Assembly (NCBI GenBank): GCA_965651815.1
Contig: CBFGTJ010000159.1
Coordinates: 1-7,234, forward strand
Reading direction: 5' to 3'
DNA from: CBFGTJ01 sp965651815
GTDB taxonomy: Bacteria; Actinomycetota; Acidimicrobiia; Acidimicrobiales; Microtrichaceae
DNA: 7,234 nt
Made by a program: the position numbers and the translations under genes. Under the pieces are notes generated by a model. It was not told the origin of the DNA and did not search any database. It worked only from the letters and a program-made list of their open reading frames with translations. Position 1 is the stretch's first letter, and every line of letters begins with the position of its first letter. This document shows, piece by piece, positions 1 to 6,369 of the stretch.

Positions 1-832
1 GCGTCATGGCGATGCGCACGACCTGCAGCGTGAGGTCGGTGCGCACGGCCAGCACGGACCCGTCGGCGGAGAGGTCGATCGCGGTCACCTGCTCGCCGCC
101 GAGGTCCAGCTCGCCGCGCCGCTCGAGCCGGCCGTCCGCCCCGAGGAGCAGGACGCCCGCCGGCGCGTCGCCGCGCAGCTCCACGAGCCACGTGCGCCCC
201 TCGGGGTCGACGGCCATGGCCTCGACGTCGGGCCGGCCCTCCGGGTGGTGCGCGACGACGGTCTCCGGCGTCAGGGTCGCGTCCCGCAGCTCCGGTTCGG
301 GGAAGCGGTGGATGCGCACGTGGGGGCGCACCCCCAGGTTGTCGCCGACGTCGCCCACGTGCACCCAGGGCTCGCCGTCGGGTCCCGGCCCCACGGCGAG
401 CGCCTCCCAGTCGAGGTTCATCAGCGGCGCGCCGGTGAGGCGGACGGTCGCGAGCACCGCGCCGTCCGGCCCGAGCGCGGTGACGACCGGCGGTTCGAAG
501 CTGTCCTCGACCGCCCACACGACCCCGGGGTGGCGGTGGCTCGCGGCGAGGCCCGACACGGAGGTGAGGTGCGCGGGCAGCGTGGCGACCGTGCTCACCT
601 CCAGCCGGCCGTCGCACGCCGCGTCGAGCAGGTCCGCCGCGGGGTCGGGTGCGGGCGGGGGAGCCGTGTCCGGTGGCGCGGTCGTCGGTGACGGGACCCT
701 GGACGTCGTCCCGGGCGCCGTGGTCGTGGGGTCGGAGGAGGCGGCCCGGTCGTCCGGGGTCCCGCCGCACCCCGCTGCGAGCGCGAGGAGGACCGCGATC
801 GAGAGGAGGGGGGCGAGCGCCGGACGCAGCAC
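1..832 (-). CDS. Secreted lipoprotein with predicted beta-propeller domain, C-terminus outside window
   Basis: The gene reads leftward from a GTG at 832-830 and leaves the window after 277 codons with no stop. The N-terminus is a textbook lipoprotein signal: Arg3, a hydrophobic stretch at residues 5-20, then LALAAGC with the lipidated Cys at 22. A low-complexity Pro/Thr/Ala/Asp linker follows (about 25-68), typical of a tether between membrane and folded domain. From about residue 76 the protein shows repeated short beta-strand/turn patterns: SGLAAS (93-98), VVWAVEDS (104-111), ALGPDGAVLATV (119-130), LDWEALAVGP (140-149), VHVGDVGDN (157-165), IHRFPEP (174-180), VEAMAVDPEGRTW (203-215). The DWEALA, GDVGDN and RFPEP motifs resemble those of bacterial secreted propeller proteins related to esterase-like phytase or SdiA-regulated families; this is recognition from memory. 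The ligand and enzymatic activity are unknown. No Shine-Dalgarno precedes the GTG, so the transcript may be leaderless. The lipoprotein call is firm; the fold is an inference. Confidence 0.85.
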   Translation of the reverse strand, partial: MLRPALAPLLSIAVLLALAAGCGGTPDDRAASSDPTTTAPGTTSRVPSPTTAPPDTAPPPAPDPAADLLDAACDGRLEVSTVATLPAHLTSVSGLAASHRHPGVVWAVEDSFEPPVVTALGPDGAVLATVRLTGAPLMNLDWEALAVGPGPDGEPWVHVGDVGDNLGVRPHVRIHRFPEPELRDATLTPETVVAHHPEGRPDVEAMAVDPEGRTWLVELRGDAPAGVLLLGADGRLERRGELDLGGEQVTAIDLSADGSVLAVRTDLTLQVVRIAMT

Positions 833-834
833 GC

Positions 835-872
835 GTCGGGACGCTACCGCCGACGCCCCAGTGGTCGGGACG
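835..872. repeat. Pair of 9-base direct repeats GTCGGGACG in divergent spacer
   Basis: GTCGGGACG occurs at 835-843 and again at 864-872, 29 bases start to start, flanking the tentative -10 box of the lipoprotein gene. The spacing is close to but not exactly three helical turns. They could be paired operator sites or chance in GC-rich sequence. Confidence 0.4.
841..869 (-). promoter_or_regulatory. Tentative promoter for the lipoprotein gene (possibly leaderless)
   Basis: On the minus strand TAGCGT (846-841) fits the actinobacterial -10 pattern TANNNT and ends 8 bases before the GTG at 832. The only -35 candidate is weak: CCGACC at 868-863, which shares GAC with TTGACA at a 16-base spacing. 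A start site 7-9 bases past the -10 box would fall at or within two bases of the GTG, which agrees with the missing ribosome binding site. This is a motif match only. Confidence 0.25.
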
Positions 873-883
873 GCCAGGTCCCG
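866..883. promoter_or_regulatory. Inverted repeat CGGGAC-N6-GTCCCG, operator-like
   Basis: A perfect 6+6 inverted repeat (866-871 and 878-883) surrounds a 6-base centre, GGCCAG. Its left arm lies inside the second copy of the 9-base direct repeat. It sits between two divergent genes, where a dimeric repressor commonly binds. The symmetry is real; a regulatory role is inferred. Confidence 0.3.
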
Positions 884-902
884 CAGCGGCGTGGCAGCAT
901 CG

Positions 903-916
903 CGGTCGCGCGACCG
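903..916. promoter_or_regulatory. 14-base perfect palindrome CGGTCGCGCGACCG just upstream of the DinB gene
   Basis: The sequence equals its own reverse complement over 14 bases. It abuts and shares one base with the Shine-Dalgarno run GAGGGGG (916-922) of the next gene. It could be an operator for a dimeric regulator or a small hairpin affecting translation. A palindrome of this length is expected about once by chance in a GC-rich window this size, so only its position makes it notable. Confidence 0.35.
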
Positions 917-929
917 AGGGGGTGCCGCC

Positions 930-1448
930 GTGGACGTGTCGGACCTGCTGCTCGACCTGTACGGACGTGTCGACGAGCACGTGCGCGACGTGGTGACGGG
1001 GCTCGACGCCGCGACGCTCGTCGAGCGCCCCGAGCCGGGCGCGAACACGATCGCCTGGCTGGTGTGGCACCTCACCCGCGTGCAGGACAGCCACGTGGCC
1101 GAGCTCCTCGACGTCGAACAGGAGTGGGTCGAGGGCGACTGGGCCCGGCGGTTCGGGCTCGCACCCGACCCCCACGACACCGGCTACGGGCACACCGCGG
1201 AGCAGGTCGGCGCGGTGCGGCCCGACGGGCCGGAGGCGCTGCTGGGCTACCACGAGGTGGTGGCCGCCCGGACCCGCCGGTTCCTCCGGGCCTGCACGGC
1301 CGAGGACCTCGACCGGATCGTCGACGAGCGGTGGGACCCGCCGGTCAGCATGGGCGTGCGCCTCGTGAGCATCGCGGACGACGACACCCAGCACGCGGGC
1401 CAGGCCCGCTACGTCCGGGGGCTCCTCGAGCGGCGCAGCCGTACCTGA
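930..1448 (+). CDS. DinB/DUF664 family protein (putative metal-dependent transferase fold)
   Basis: The 172-residue product has the length and helical pattern of the DinB superfamily, a four-helix-bundle fold that usually binds a divalent metal; some actinobacterial members use mycothiol as a thiol cofactor. His47 in WLVWHLTRVQDSH (43-55) and His155 in DDDTQHAGQARYVRG (150-164) are at the expected ligand positions. Where many members have a further His a few residues before the last one, this protein has Asp150-Asp152, which may supply the third ligand. No signal peptide or membrane segment is seen, so it should be cytosolic. The open frame continues far upstream, but GTG at 930 is chosen because GAGGGGG (916-922) lies 7 bases before it and the DinB similarity begins there. 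It stands 28 bases upstream of the stop-to-start interval leading to the DUF2277 gene, so the two are probably cotranscribed. The substrate is unknown. The family name derives from DNA-damage-inducible DinB of Bacillus, not DNA polymerase IV. Confidence 0.87.
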   Translation: MDVSDLLLDLYGRVDEHVRDVVTGLDAATLVERPEPGANTIAWLVWHLTRVQDSHVAELLDVEQEWVEGDWARRFGLAPDPHDTGYGHTAEQVGAVRPDGPEALLGYHEVVAARTRRFLRACTAEDLDRIVDERWDPPVSMGVRLVSIADDDTQHAGQARYVRGLLERRSRT

Positions 1449-1457
1449 ACGGGCCGA

Positions 1458-1476
1458 CCGGCGCGAGAATCGCCGG
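1458..1476 (+). promoter_or_regulatory. Hairpin immediately before the DUF2277 start codon
   Basis: CCGGCG (1458-1463) and CGCCGG (1471-1476) form a perfect 6-bp GC stem around a 7-base loop CGAGAAT. The stem ends one base before the ATG at 1478. The only purine-rich Shine-Dalgarno-like bases, GAGAA (1465-1469), are in the loop. The structure could modulate translation of the second gene, but a short GC stem can also be chance. Confidence 0.4.
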
Positions 1477-1477
1477 C

Positions 1478-1729
1478 ATGTGCCGCAACATCACCACGCT
1501 CCGGGGGCTGGAGCCGCCCGCGACGGCCGAGGAGATCGAGGCCGCCGCCCGCCAGTACGTGCGCAAGGTCAGCGGGGTGCAGAGCACCTCGGCCGCCACC
1601 GAGGCCGCGTTCGAGCGGGCGGTCGCCCTGGTCACCGACGCCACGACCGAGCTGCTCGAGTCGCTGCCGCCGCGCCGCCAACCGCCGCCGACGGTCCCGC
1701 CGCTCCGCCGCATCCGCGCCGCCGGCTGA
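1478..1729 (+). CDS. DUF2277 domain-containing small protein
   Basis: This 83-residue protein matches the DUF2277 family over nearly its whole length. Visible signatures are the invariant-looking N-terminus MCRNI (1-5), EPPAT (12-16), ARQYVRKVSG (24-33) and EAAFERAV (42-49), followed by a Leu/Ala helix (50-63) and a variable Pro/Arg-rich tail (64-83). The N-terminal match fixes the ATG start at 1478. The family is widespread in actinobacteria and other bacteria, and I know of no assigned function. Cys2 next to the start, the conserved Arg residues and the small basic helical build could suit nucleic-acid or partner binding, but nothing here proves that. It follows the DinB gene by 29 bases and is probably in the same transcript. 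A strong hairpin begins 12 bases after its stop. Confidence 0.9.
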   Translation: MCRNITTLRGLEPPATAEEIEAAARQYVRKVSGVQSTSAATEAAFERAVALVTDATTELLESLPPRRQPPPTVPPLRRIRAAG

Positions 1730-1741
1730 CACGCCCCACCC

Positions 1742-1793
1742 CGTTCTGTTCGGCGGCCGTCCAGGGGATCCTTGACGGCCGCCGAACAGAACG
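1742..1793. terminator. Perfect 20-bp stem hairpin, probable bidirectional terminator
   Basis: Bases 1742-1761 and 1774-1793 are exact reverse complements over 20 positions, with a 12-base loop (1762-1773) that can add a small AGG/CCT inner stem. It lies 12 bases past the DUF2277 stop and 5 bases past the 3' end of the tRNA gene on the other strand, so it can end both transcripts. No T-run follows on either side, which suits the U-tract-less terminators common in actinomycetes. The stem includes GTTCTGTTCGGCGGC. An alternative is a dispersed palindromic repeat that landed between convergent genes. Confidence 0.75.
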
Positions 1794-1798
1794 AGCTG

Positions 1799-1872
1799 CG
1801 CCCTCGACAGGAATCGAACCTGTGGCCTACCGCTTAGGAGGCGGTCGCTCTATCCGACTGAGCTACGAGGGC
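1799..1872 (-). tRNA. tRNA-Arg (anticodon CCU)
   Basis: The minus strand folds into a complete cloverleaf of 74 bases including the discriminator. Acceptor stem is GCCCTCG/CGAGGGC, D stem GCTC/GAGC with a GG-containing 9-base loop, anticodon stem ACCGC/GCGGT around loop CTCCTAA, and T stem ACAGG/CCTGT with loop TTCGATT. All stems pair without mismatches. The anticodon CCT is at 1838-1836 and decodes the arginine codon AGG, which is sparingly used in this GC-rich genome (examples here: TreZ Arg362, GlgX Arg94, lipoprotein Arg45). The 3' CCA is not encoded: the discriminator G at 1799 is followed by CAG, so CCA must be added enzymatically. The promoter would lie in 1873-1975, but no clear boxes were found. 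Confidence 0.97.
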
Positions 1873-1898
1873 AGGCCCCCAGTTTCGCGCACGCCCGT

Positions 1899-1916
1899 GG
1901 CGGGGATCGCTCCGCC
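1899..1916. other. Short inverted repeat in the tRNA-treY spacer
   Basis: GGCGGG (1899-1904) pairs with TCCGCC (1911-1916) through five Watson-Crick pairs and one G-T, around the loop GATCGC. It lies about halfway in the spacer that must hold the divergent promoters of the tRNA gene and treY. It could be an operator or a weak hairpin. I saw no convincing -10/-35 boxes for either gene here. Confidence 0.25.
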
Positions 1917-1957
1917 GGGGCCGACGTGGCGCCCGACACGGTTCGCCGACGCGGCGC

Positions 1958-1975
1958 GGGGGTAGGGCACCCCCC
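1958..1975 (+). promoter_or_regulatory. treY ribosome-binding region within a potential G5/C5 hairpin
   Basis: GGGGG (1958-1962) can pair with the C-run (1970-1975) directly before the GTG of treY. The most likely Shine-Dalgarno bases, GGTAGGG (1961-1967), lie partly in the stem and partly in the loop. If formed, the hairpin would hinder ribosome loading on the first gene of the operon. It rests on base pairing seen by eye. Confidence 0.3.
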
Positions 1976-4510
1976 GTGACCGCGGCCGCCACGCAGGGAC
2001 CCCCTCCACGCTGCACGTACCGGGTCCAGCTGCACCGGGGCTGGACCTTCGACGACGCCGCGGCCATCGTGCCGCGCCTGGCCCGGCTCGGGGTCAGCCA
2101 CCTGTACTGCTCGCCGATCCTGCAGGCGGCGGAGGGCAGCGAGCACGGCTACGACGTCGTCGACCACGACCGCATCAGCGACGACCTCGGCGGCCCCGAC
2201 GGGTTGGCACGCCTCGTCGCCACGCTCCGCCAGCACGGGATGGGGCTGATGGTCGACATCGTGCCGAACCACATGGCGCGCGACGGCCGGGCCAACCGCT
2301 GGTGGTGGGACGTGCTCGCGAACGGCCCGGACAGCCGGTACGCCCGCCACTTCGACATCGAGTGGCAGAGCGCCGATCCCCGGGCCGACTGGACCGTGCT
2401 GGTGCCGATCCTCGGGGACCACTACGGCCGCGAGCTCGAGGCCGGCAGCCTCCGGGTCGAGCGGGACGGCGACGGGTTCGTCGTCCGCTACCACGACCAC
2501 GAGCTCCCGCTCGCACCCGGCAGCATCGACCCGCACCTCGACGACGCCGCGCTGGCGGCGCTCTCCGCGGACCCGGACGCGCTCGACGAGGTGCTGGGGC
2601 GCCAGCACTACCGGCTGGCCCACTGGCGCACCGCGGACGAGGAGCTCGACTACCGGCGCTTCTTCAACATCGACACCCTCGTCGGGCTGCGCGCCGAGGA
2701 CGACCAGGTCTTCGCGGACGTGCACCGCACCGTGCTCGACCTGGTCGCGAACGGCGCGGTGGACGACCTCCGCATCGACCACGTGGACGGCCTGCGCGAC
2801 CCCGAGGGCTACCTGCACCGGCTGCGCCGGGAGGTCGGCGCCCAGCGCCGGGTCGTGGTCGAGAAGATCCTCGAGGGCGACGAGCAGCTCCCCGACACCT
2901 GGCCCGTCGACGGGACGACCGGGTACGAGTTCGCCCACCGCGTCGACGGGCTGCTCGTCGACCCGGCGGGGGAGGAGGCGTGCACCGCCACGTACCGGGA
3001 CCTCACCGGCGTGGCGGAGACCTGGGACGAGGTCGTCACCGCGGCGAAGCACCAGGTGATGTCGCACGACCTCGCCTCGGAGGTCGGGGCCCTCACCCGT
3101 CGCCTCGCGGAGATCTGCGCGGCGGAGCGGCGGCATCGCGACCACACCCGCCGCGACCTGCACCACGCGGTGCGGGAGCTGCTCGCGGCCTTCGACGTGT
3201 ACCGCACCTACGTGCAACCCGATCGACCGGTGAGCGTCTCGGACGTGGCGGTCGTGCAGCGCGCCGTCGCGCTCGCGGCCCGGCGCCGCCCCGACCTCGA
3301 CGGCGAGCTGCTCTCCTTCCTCGGCGACCTGCTCCTGCTGCGAGCGGACGGCCGCGCCGAGCCGGGGCTGCAGCGGGAGCTCGCCCTGCGCTTCCCGCAG
3401 GTCGCCGCGCCGGTCATGGCGAAGGGCGTCGAGGACACCGCGTTCTACCGGTACCACCGGCTCGCCTCGCTGTGCGAGGTGGGTGGCGACCCCGGCACCT
3501 TCGGCCGCCCGGTCTCGGCGTTCCACGAGGACATGGCCGCGACGGCGTCGCGGTGGCCGGCGACGATGCTCGCCCTGTCGACCCACGACTCCAAGCGCAG
3601 CGCGGACGTGCGCGCCCGCCTCCACGTCCTGTCACGCCTCCCGGGTCCGTGGCGGGAGCTGGTCAGCCGGTGGTTCGACCGCCACGGGCACCACCGCGGC
3701 GACCGGCTGGACGCCAACACCGAGTACCTCCTGTACCAGACGCTGCTGGGCGCGTGGCCGCTGGAGGTCGACCGGCTCGTCGCCTTCGCCGAGAAGGCCA
3801 CCAAGGAGGCGAAGCTGCACACCTCCTGGACCGCGCCCGACCCCGACTACGACGCGGCCGTCGAGCGCTTCTGCCGCAGCCTGCACGCGGATCCCGCCTT
3901 CCGAGCCGAGCTCGGGAGCTTCCTCGCCGAGCACCGCGTGGTCGAGCGCGGCCGGGCCGGCTCGCTGGTGCAGGTGGCGCTGGCCTGCACCTGCCCGGGC
4001 GTGCCCGACCTCTACCAGGGCGACGAGGTGTGGAACCTCTCCCTGGTCGACCCCGACAACCGCCGGGCGGTGGACCACGAGCGGATCGCCGTGCTCGACG
4101 CGGCGCTGCCCGAGGTGTCCGGGCCGCTGCCGTCGCCGTCGGGAGAGCTCGACGACCCCGGCGGGGTGAAGCTCGCGCTCTGGCGCCGGTTGGTCGACCA
4201 CCGGCGCCGGCGTCCCGACGCCTACCGGAGCACGACCTACGAGCCGCTCGCGGTGCACGGCACCGCGGCGGAGCGGACCCGCGCGTTCACCCGCGGCGAC
4301 CTCGTCGCCGTCGCCGCGCTGGGCACCGCGCTCGACGCGGCAGCCGGTTCGCCCGACGGTGCACCGGCCGACGCGAAGGTCGACCTGCCACGCGGGAGCT
4401 GGGCCCACGTGCTCACCGGCGAGCGGCACGAGGGCGGGCCGGTCGAACGGCGCACGCTGCTCGGCGACTTCCCCGTCGCCGTGCTCGAGCGGGAGGGGAC
4501 GGCGTCGTGA
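1976..4510 (+). CDS. treY: Maltooligosyltrehalose synthase
   Basis: TreY (EC 5.4.99.15, GH13) rearranges the terminal alpha-1,4 bond at the reducing end of a linear maltooligosaccharide to an alpha,alpha-1,1 bond, giving maltooligosyl trehalose in the cytosol. The 844-residue product begins with the typical CTYRVQLHRGWTF (13-25) and LYCSPILQAA (43-52), HGYDVVDH (57-64). GH13 motifs are region I DIVPNH (94-99), region II DLRIDHVDG (264-272) with predicted nucleophile Asp268, region III VVEKILEGDE (294-303) with predicted acid/base Glu296, and region IV LSTHDSKRS (534-542) with transition-state stabiliser Asp538. Family hallmarks MAKGVEDTAFYRY (481-493) and PDLYQGDEVWNLSLVDPDNR (677-696) are intact. 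The interval between Glu296 and Asp538 holds a long Arg-rich helical insert, as expected for TreY. It is somewhat longer than many homologues (about 720-780), mostly through loops and the C-terminus. GTG 1976 is the most upstream in-frame start and matches the family N-terminus. Its stop overlaps the treZ start. No signal peptide. Confidence 0.97.
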   Translation: MTAAATQGPPPRCTYRVQLHRGWTFDDAAAIVPRLARLGVSHLYCSPILQAAEGSEHGYDVVDHDRISDDLGGPDGLARLVATLRQHGMGLMVDIVPNHMARDGRANRWWWDVLANGPDSRYARHFDIEWQSADPRADWTVLVPILGDHYGRELEAGSLRVERDGDGFVVRYHDHELPLAPGSIDPHLDDAALAALSADPDALDEVLGRQHYRLAHWRTADEELDYRRFFNIDTLVGLRAEDDQVFADVHRTVLDLVANGAVDDLRIDHVDGLRDPEGYLHRLRREVGAQRRVVVEKILEGDEQLPDTWPVDGTTGYEFAHRVDGLLVDPAGEEACTATYRDLTGVAETWDEVVTAAKHQVMSHDLASEVGALTRRLAEICAAERRHRDHTRRDLHHAVRELLAAFDVYRTYVQPDRPVSVSDVAVVQRAVALAARRRPDLDGELLSFLGDLLLLRADGRAEPGLQRELALRFPQVAAPVMAKGVEDTAFYRYHRLASLCEVGGDPGTFGRPVSAFHEDMAATASRWPATMLALSTHDSKRSADVRARLHVLSRLPGPWRELVSRWFDRHGHHRGDRLDANTEYLLYQTLLGAWPLEVDRLVAFAEKATKEAKLHTSWTAPDPDYDAAVERFCRSLHADPAFRAELGSFLAEHRVVERGRAGSLVQVALACTCPGVPDLYQGDEVWNLSLVDPDNRRAVDHERIAVLDAALPEVSGPLPSPSGELDDPGGVKLALWRRLVDHRRRRPDAYRSTTYEPLAVHGTAAERTRAFTRGDLVAVAALGTALDAAAGSPDGAPADAKVDLPRGSWAHVLTGERHEGGPVERRTLLGDFPVAVLEREGTAS

Positions 4511-6369
4511 CGCCGCGCACCTTCGCCGTGTGGGCACCGCACGCCGAGGCCGTCGAGCTGGTCATCGGCGCGGGCGACGCACCCCGCCGACGCCTGCCGA
4601 TGCGCCGCGGGGCGCGGGGCTGGTGGACCAGCGACGAGCCGGAGGTCCCCGGCACCCGCTACGCCTACTCGCTCGACGGCGGGCCGCCCCGGCCCGACCC
4701 CCGCTCCCGGTCCCAGCCCGACGGCGTGCACGCACCCTCCGAGGTCGTGGACCCGGGCCGGGTGGGTGCGTCGGCCGGTCGGGTGCCCCGGAGCGCCGCG
4801 TCGCGCGCGTGGCGCGGCGTGCCGCTCGCAGGGTCGGTGCTCTACGAGCTGCACGTCGGCACGTTCACCCCCGAGGGCACGTTCGACGCGGCGATCGACC
4901 GGCTCGACCACCTCGTCGAGCTCGGCGTCGACGCGGTGGAGCTCATGCCGGTCGCCGCGTTCCCGGGCGTGCACGGCTGGGGCTACGACGGCGTCGCGCT
5001 CCGCGCGGTGCACGCGCCGTACGGCGGGCCGGCCGGGCTGCGCCGCTTCGTCGACGCGTGCCACGACCGCGGCCTGGGGGTCGTGCTCGACATCGTGCTG
5101 AACCACCTCGGGCCGTCGGGGAACCACCTCGCGGAGTTCGGCCCGTACTTCTCGACGGTGCACCACACGAACTGGGGCGCGGCGCTCAACCTCGACGGCC
5201 CCGGCAGCGACGAGGTGCGTCGGTTCCTCGTCGACGTCGCGCTCGGGTGGCTGCGCGACCACGACCTCGACGGCCTGCGGCTCGACGCCGTGCACGCGCT
5301 CGTCGACGACTCCGCCGTCCACCTGCTCGAGCAGCTCGCCGAGGAGGTCGACGCGCTCGCCGCCCACCTCGGGCGACCCCTGTTCCTCGTCGCGGAGTCC
5401 GACCGCAACGACCCCCGCGACGTGCGGCCGCGCGAGGCGGGCGGGTACGGGCTGCACGCCGTGTGGGCCGACGAGTGGCACCACGCGCTGCACGCCGTGC
5501 TGACCGGCGAGCGGTCCGGCTACTACGAGGACTTCGGCACCCTCGACGACCTCGCGGTCGCGCTCGGGCAGGCGTGGGTGTACGCCGGCAGGTACTCGCC
5601 GCACCGCCGGCGGGTCCACGGCCGGCCGCCCACCGGGCTCCCCGGCGACCGGTTCGTCGTCAGCGTGCAGAACCACGACCAGGTCGGCAACCGCGCCGCG
5701 GGCGAACGGCTCGGCGCGCTCGTCGGCGAGGGCCGCCTGCGCGTCGCCGCGGCCCTGCTGCTCACGTCCCCGTTCACCCCGATGCTGTTCCAGGGCGAGG
5801 AGTGGGCCGCGACGACCCCGTTCCGCTACTTCAGCGACCACGACGACCCCGAGCTCGCCCGCGCCGTCAGCGAGGGTCGGCGCCGCGAGTTCGCGGCGTT
5901 CGGGTGGGACCCGGCCGAGGTGCCCGACCCCCAGGACCCGGCCACCCACCGCGCCTCGGTGCTCGACTGGGACGAACCCGCCCGGGATCCGCACGCCGGG
6001 GTGCTCGACTGGTACCGGCGGCTGCTCGCGCTGCGCCGGGCGCGCCCCGAGCTGACCGACCCGCGCCCGGGGTGCACGGAGGTGCAGGTGGGCCCGGACC
6101 CCTCGGCGTCCGCGGGCTGGGTCCGGGTGCGCCGGGGTGCGATCGAGGTCCTCGCGAACCTCGGCCCGACCGGGGTCCGGTTGCCGGTGCCCTCGGGAGC
6201 CTGCCCGCTCCTCGCCTCGGACGCCTCGGCGCGGCTGGAGCGCGACCGGGCGCACCTCCCTCCCGACTCGGTCGTGCTCGTCGAGCACCGGGGCGACGGC
6301 GCGGGCGGGGACGACGCAGGCGGCGGCGAGCTGGGTAGGGATGCGCCGGGACGGGAGGACGTGGCATGA
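4507..6369 (+). CDS. treZ: Malto-oligosyltrehalose trehalohydrolase
   Basis: TreZ (EC 3.2.1.141, GH13) hydrolyses the alpha-1,4 bond next to the trehalose end made by TreY and releases free trehalose. The 620-residue protein has an N-terminal immunoglobulin-like/CBM48 domain (about 1-85; FAVWAPHAEAVELV at 6-19), then the barrel beginning at VLYELHVGTFTPEGTF (111-126). Motifs are VELMPVAAFPG (144-154), region I DIVLNHLGPSGNH (195-207), region II GLRLDAVHAL (256-265) with predicted nucleophile Asp260, region III VAESDRNDP (295-303) with acid/base Glu297, and region IV QNHDQVGN (388-395) with Asp391. MLFQGEEWAATTPF (426-439) is a TreZ hallmark. A C-terminal beta domain follows, and the last 25 residues (596-620) are a Gly/Asp-rich, probably disordered tail. 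The start GTG 4507 overlaps the treY stop as GTGA and has GGGAGGGG (4491-4498) 8 bases upstream, indicating coupled translation. The same frame stays open far into treY, but the domain begins at 4507. Confidence 0.97.
   Translation: MTPRTFAVWAPHAEAVELVIGAGDAPRRRLPMRRGARGWWTSDEPEVPGTRYAYSLDGGPPRPDPRSRSQPDGVHAPSEVVDPGRVGASAGRVPRSAASRAWRGVPLAGSVLYELHVGTFTPEGTFDAAIDRLDHLVELGVDAVELMPVAAFPGVHGWGYDGVALRAVHAPYGGPAGLRRFVDACHDRGLGVVLDIVLNHLGPSGNHLAEFGPYFSTVHHTNWGAALNLDGPGSDEVRRFLVDVALGWLRDHDLDGLRLDAVHALVDDSAVHLLEQLAEEVDALAAHLGRPLFLVAESDRNDPRDVRPREAGGYGLHAVWADEWHHALHAVLTGERSGYYEDFGTLDDLAVALGQAWVYAGRYSPHRRRVHGRPPTGLPGDRFVVSVQNHDQVGNRAAGERLGALVGEGRLRVAAALLLTSPFTPMLFQGEEWAATTPFRYFSDHDDPELARAVSEGRRREFAAFGWDPAEVPDPQDPATHRASVLDWDEPARDPHAGVLDWYRRLLALRRARPELTDPRPGCTEVQVGPDPSASAGWVRVRRGAIEVLANLGPTGVRLPVPSGACPLLASDASARLERDRAHLPPDSVVLVEHRGDGAGGDDAGGGELGRDAPGREDVA

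Noticed and set aside
6..929. Plus-strand open frame running into the DinB gene, as if it encoded a long N-terminal extension
   Set aside because: The upstream part is Ser/Arg/Thr-rich with no recognisable domain and lies opposite the well-supported lipoprotein gene. A good ribosome site and the family N-terminus place the start at 930.
1742..1793. GTTC/GAAC elements in the hairpin considered as a LexA (SOS) box
   Set aside because: The actinobacterial SOS box needs GAAC and GTT(C/T) facing each other across about 4 bases. Here the motifs are in the opposite order at the outer ends of a long stem.
1742..1872. tRNA gene plus adjacent repeat considered as an integration (att) site
   Set aside because: No second copy of the tRNA 3' end and no integrase or phage gene is in the window.
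1873..1975. Search for sigma-70-type promoters of treY and the tRNA gene
   Set aside because: No -10/-35 pair with acceptable match and spacing was found on either strand, so none is reported.
1850..3625. Minus-strand open frame of about 590 codons opposite treY
   Set aside because: It overlaps the tRNA gene at its end, has shadow-like composition and no recognisable motif.
2302..4506. Long open frame through treY continuous with treZ, suggesting a giant Arg/Pro-rich fusion protein
   Set aside because: It is the +2 shadow of treY in GC-rich DNA; its composition is extremely Arg/Pro/Ala-rich. TreZ similarity begins exactly at 4507 after a strong ribosome site.
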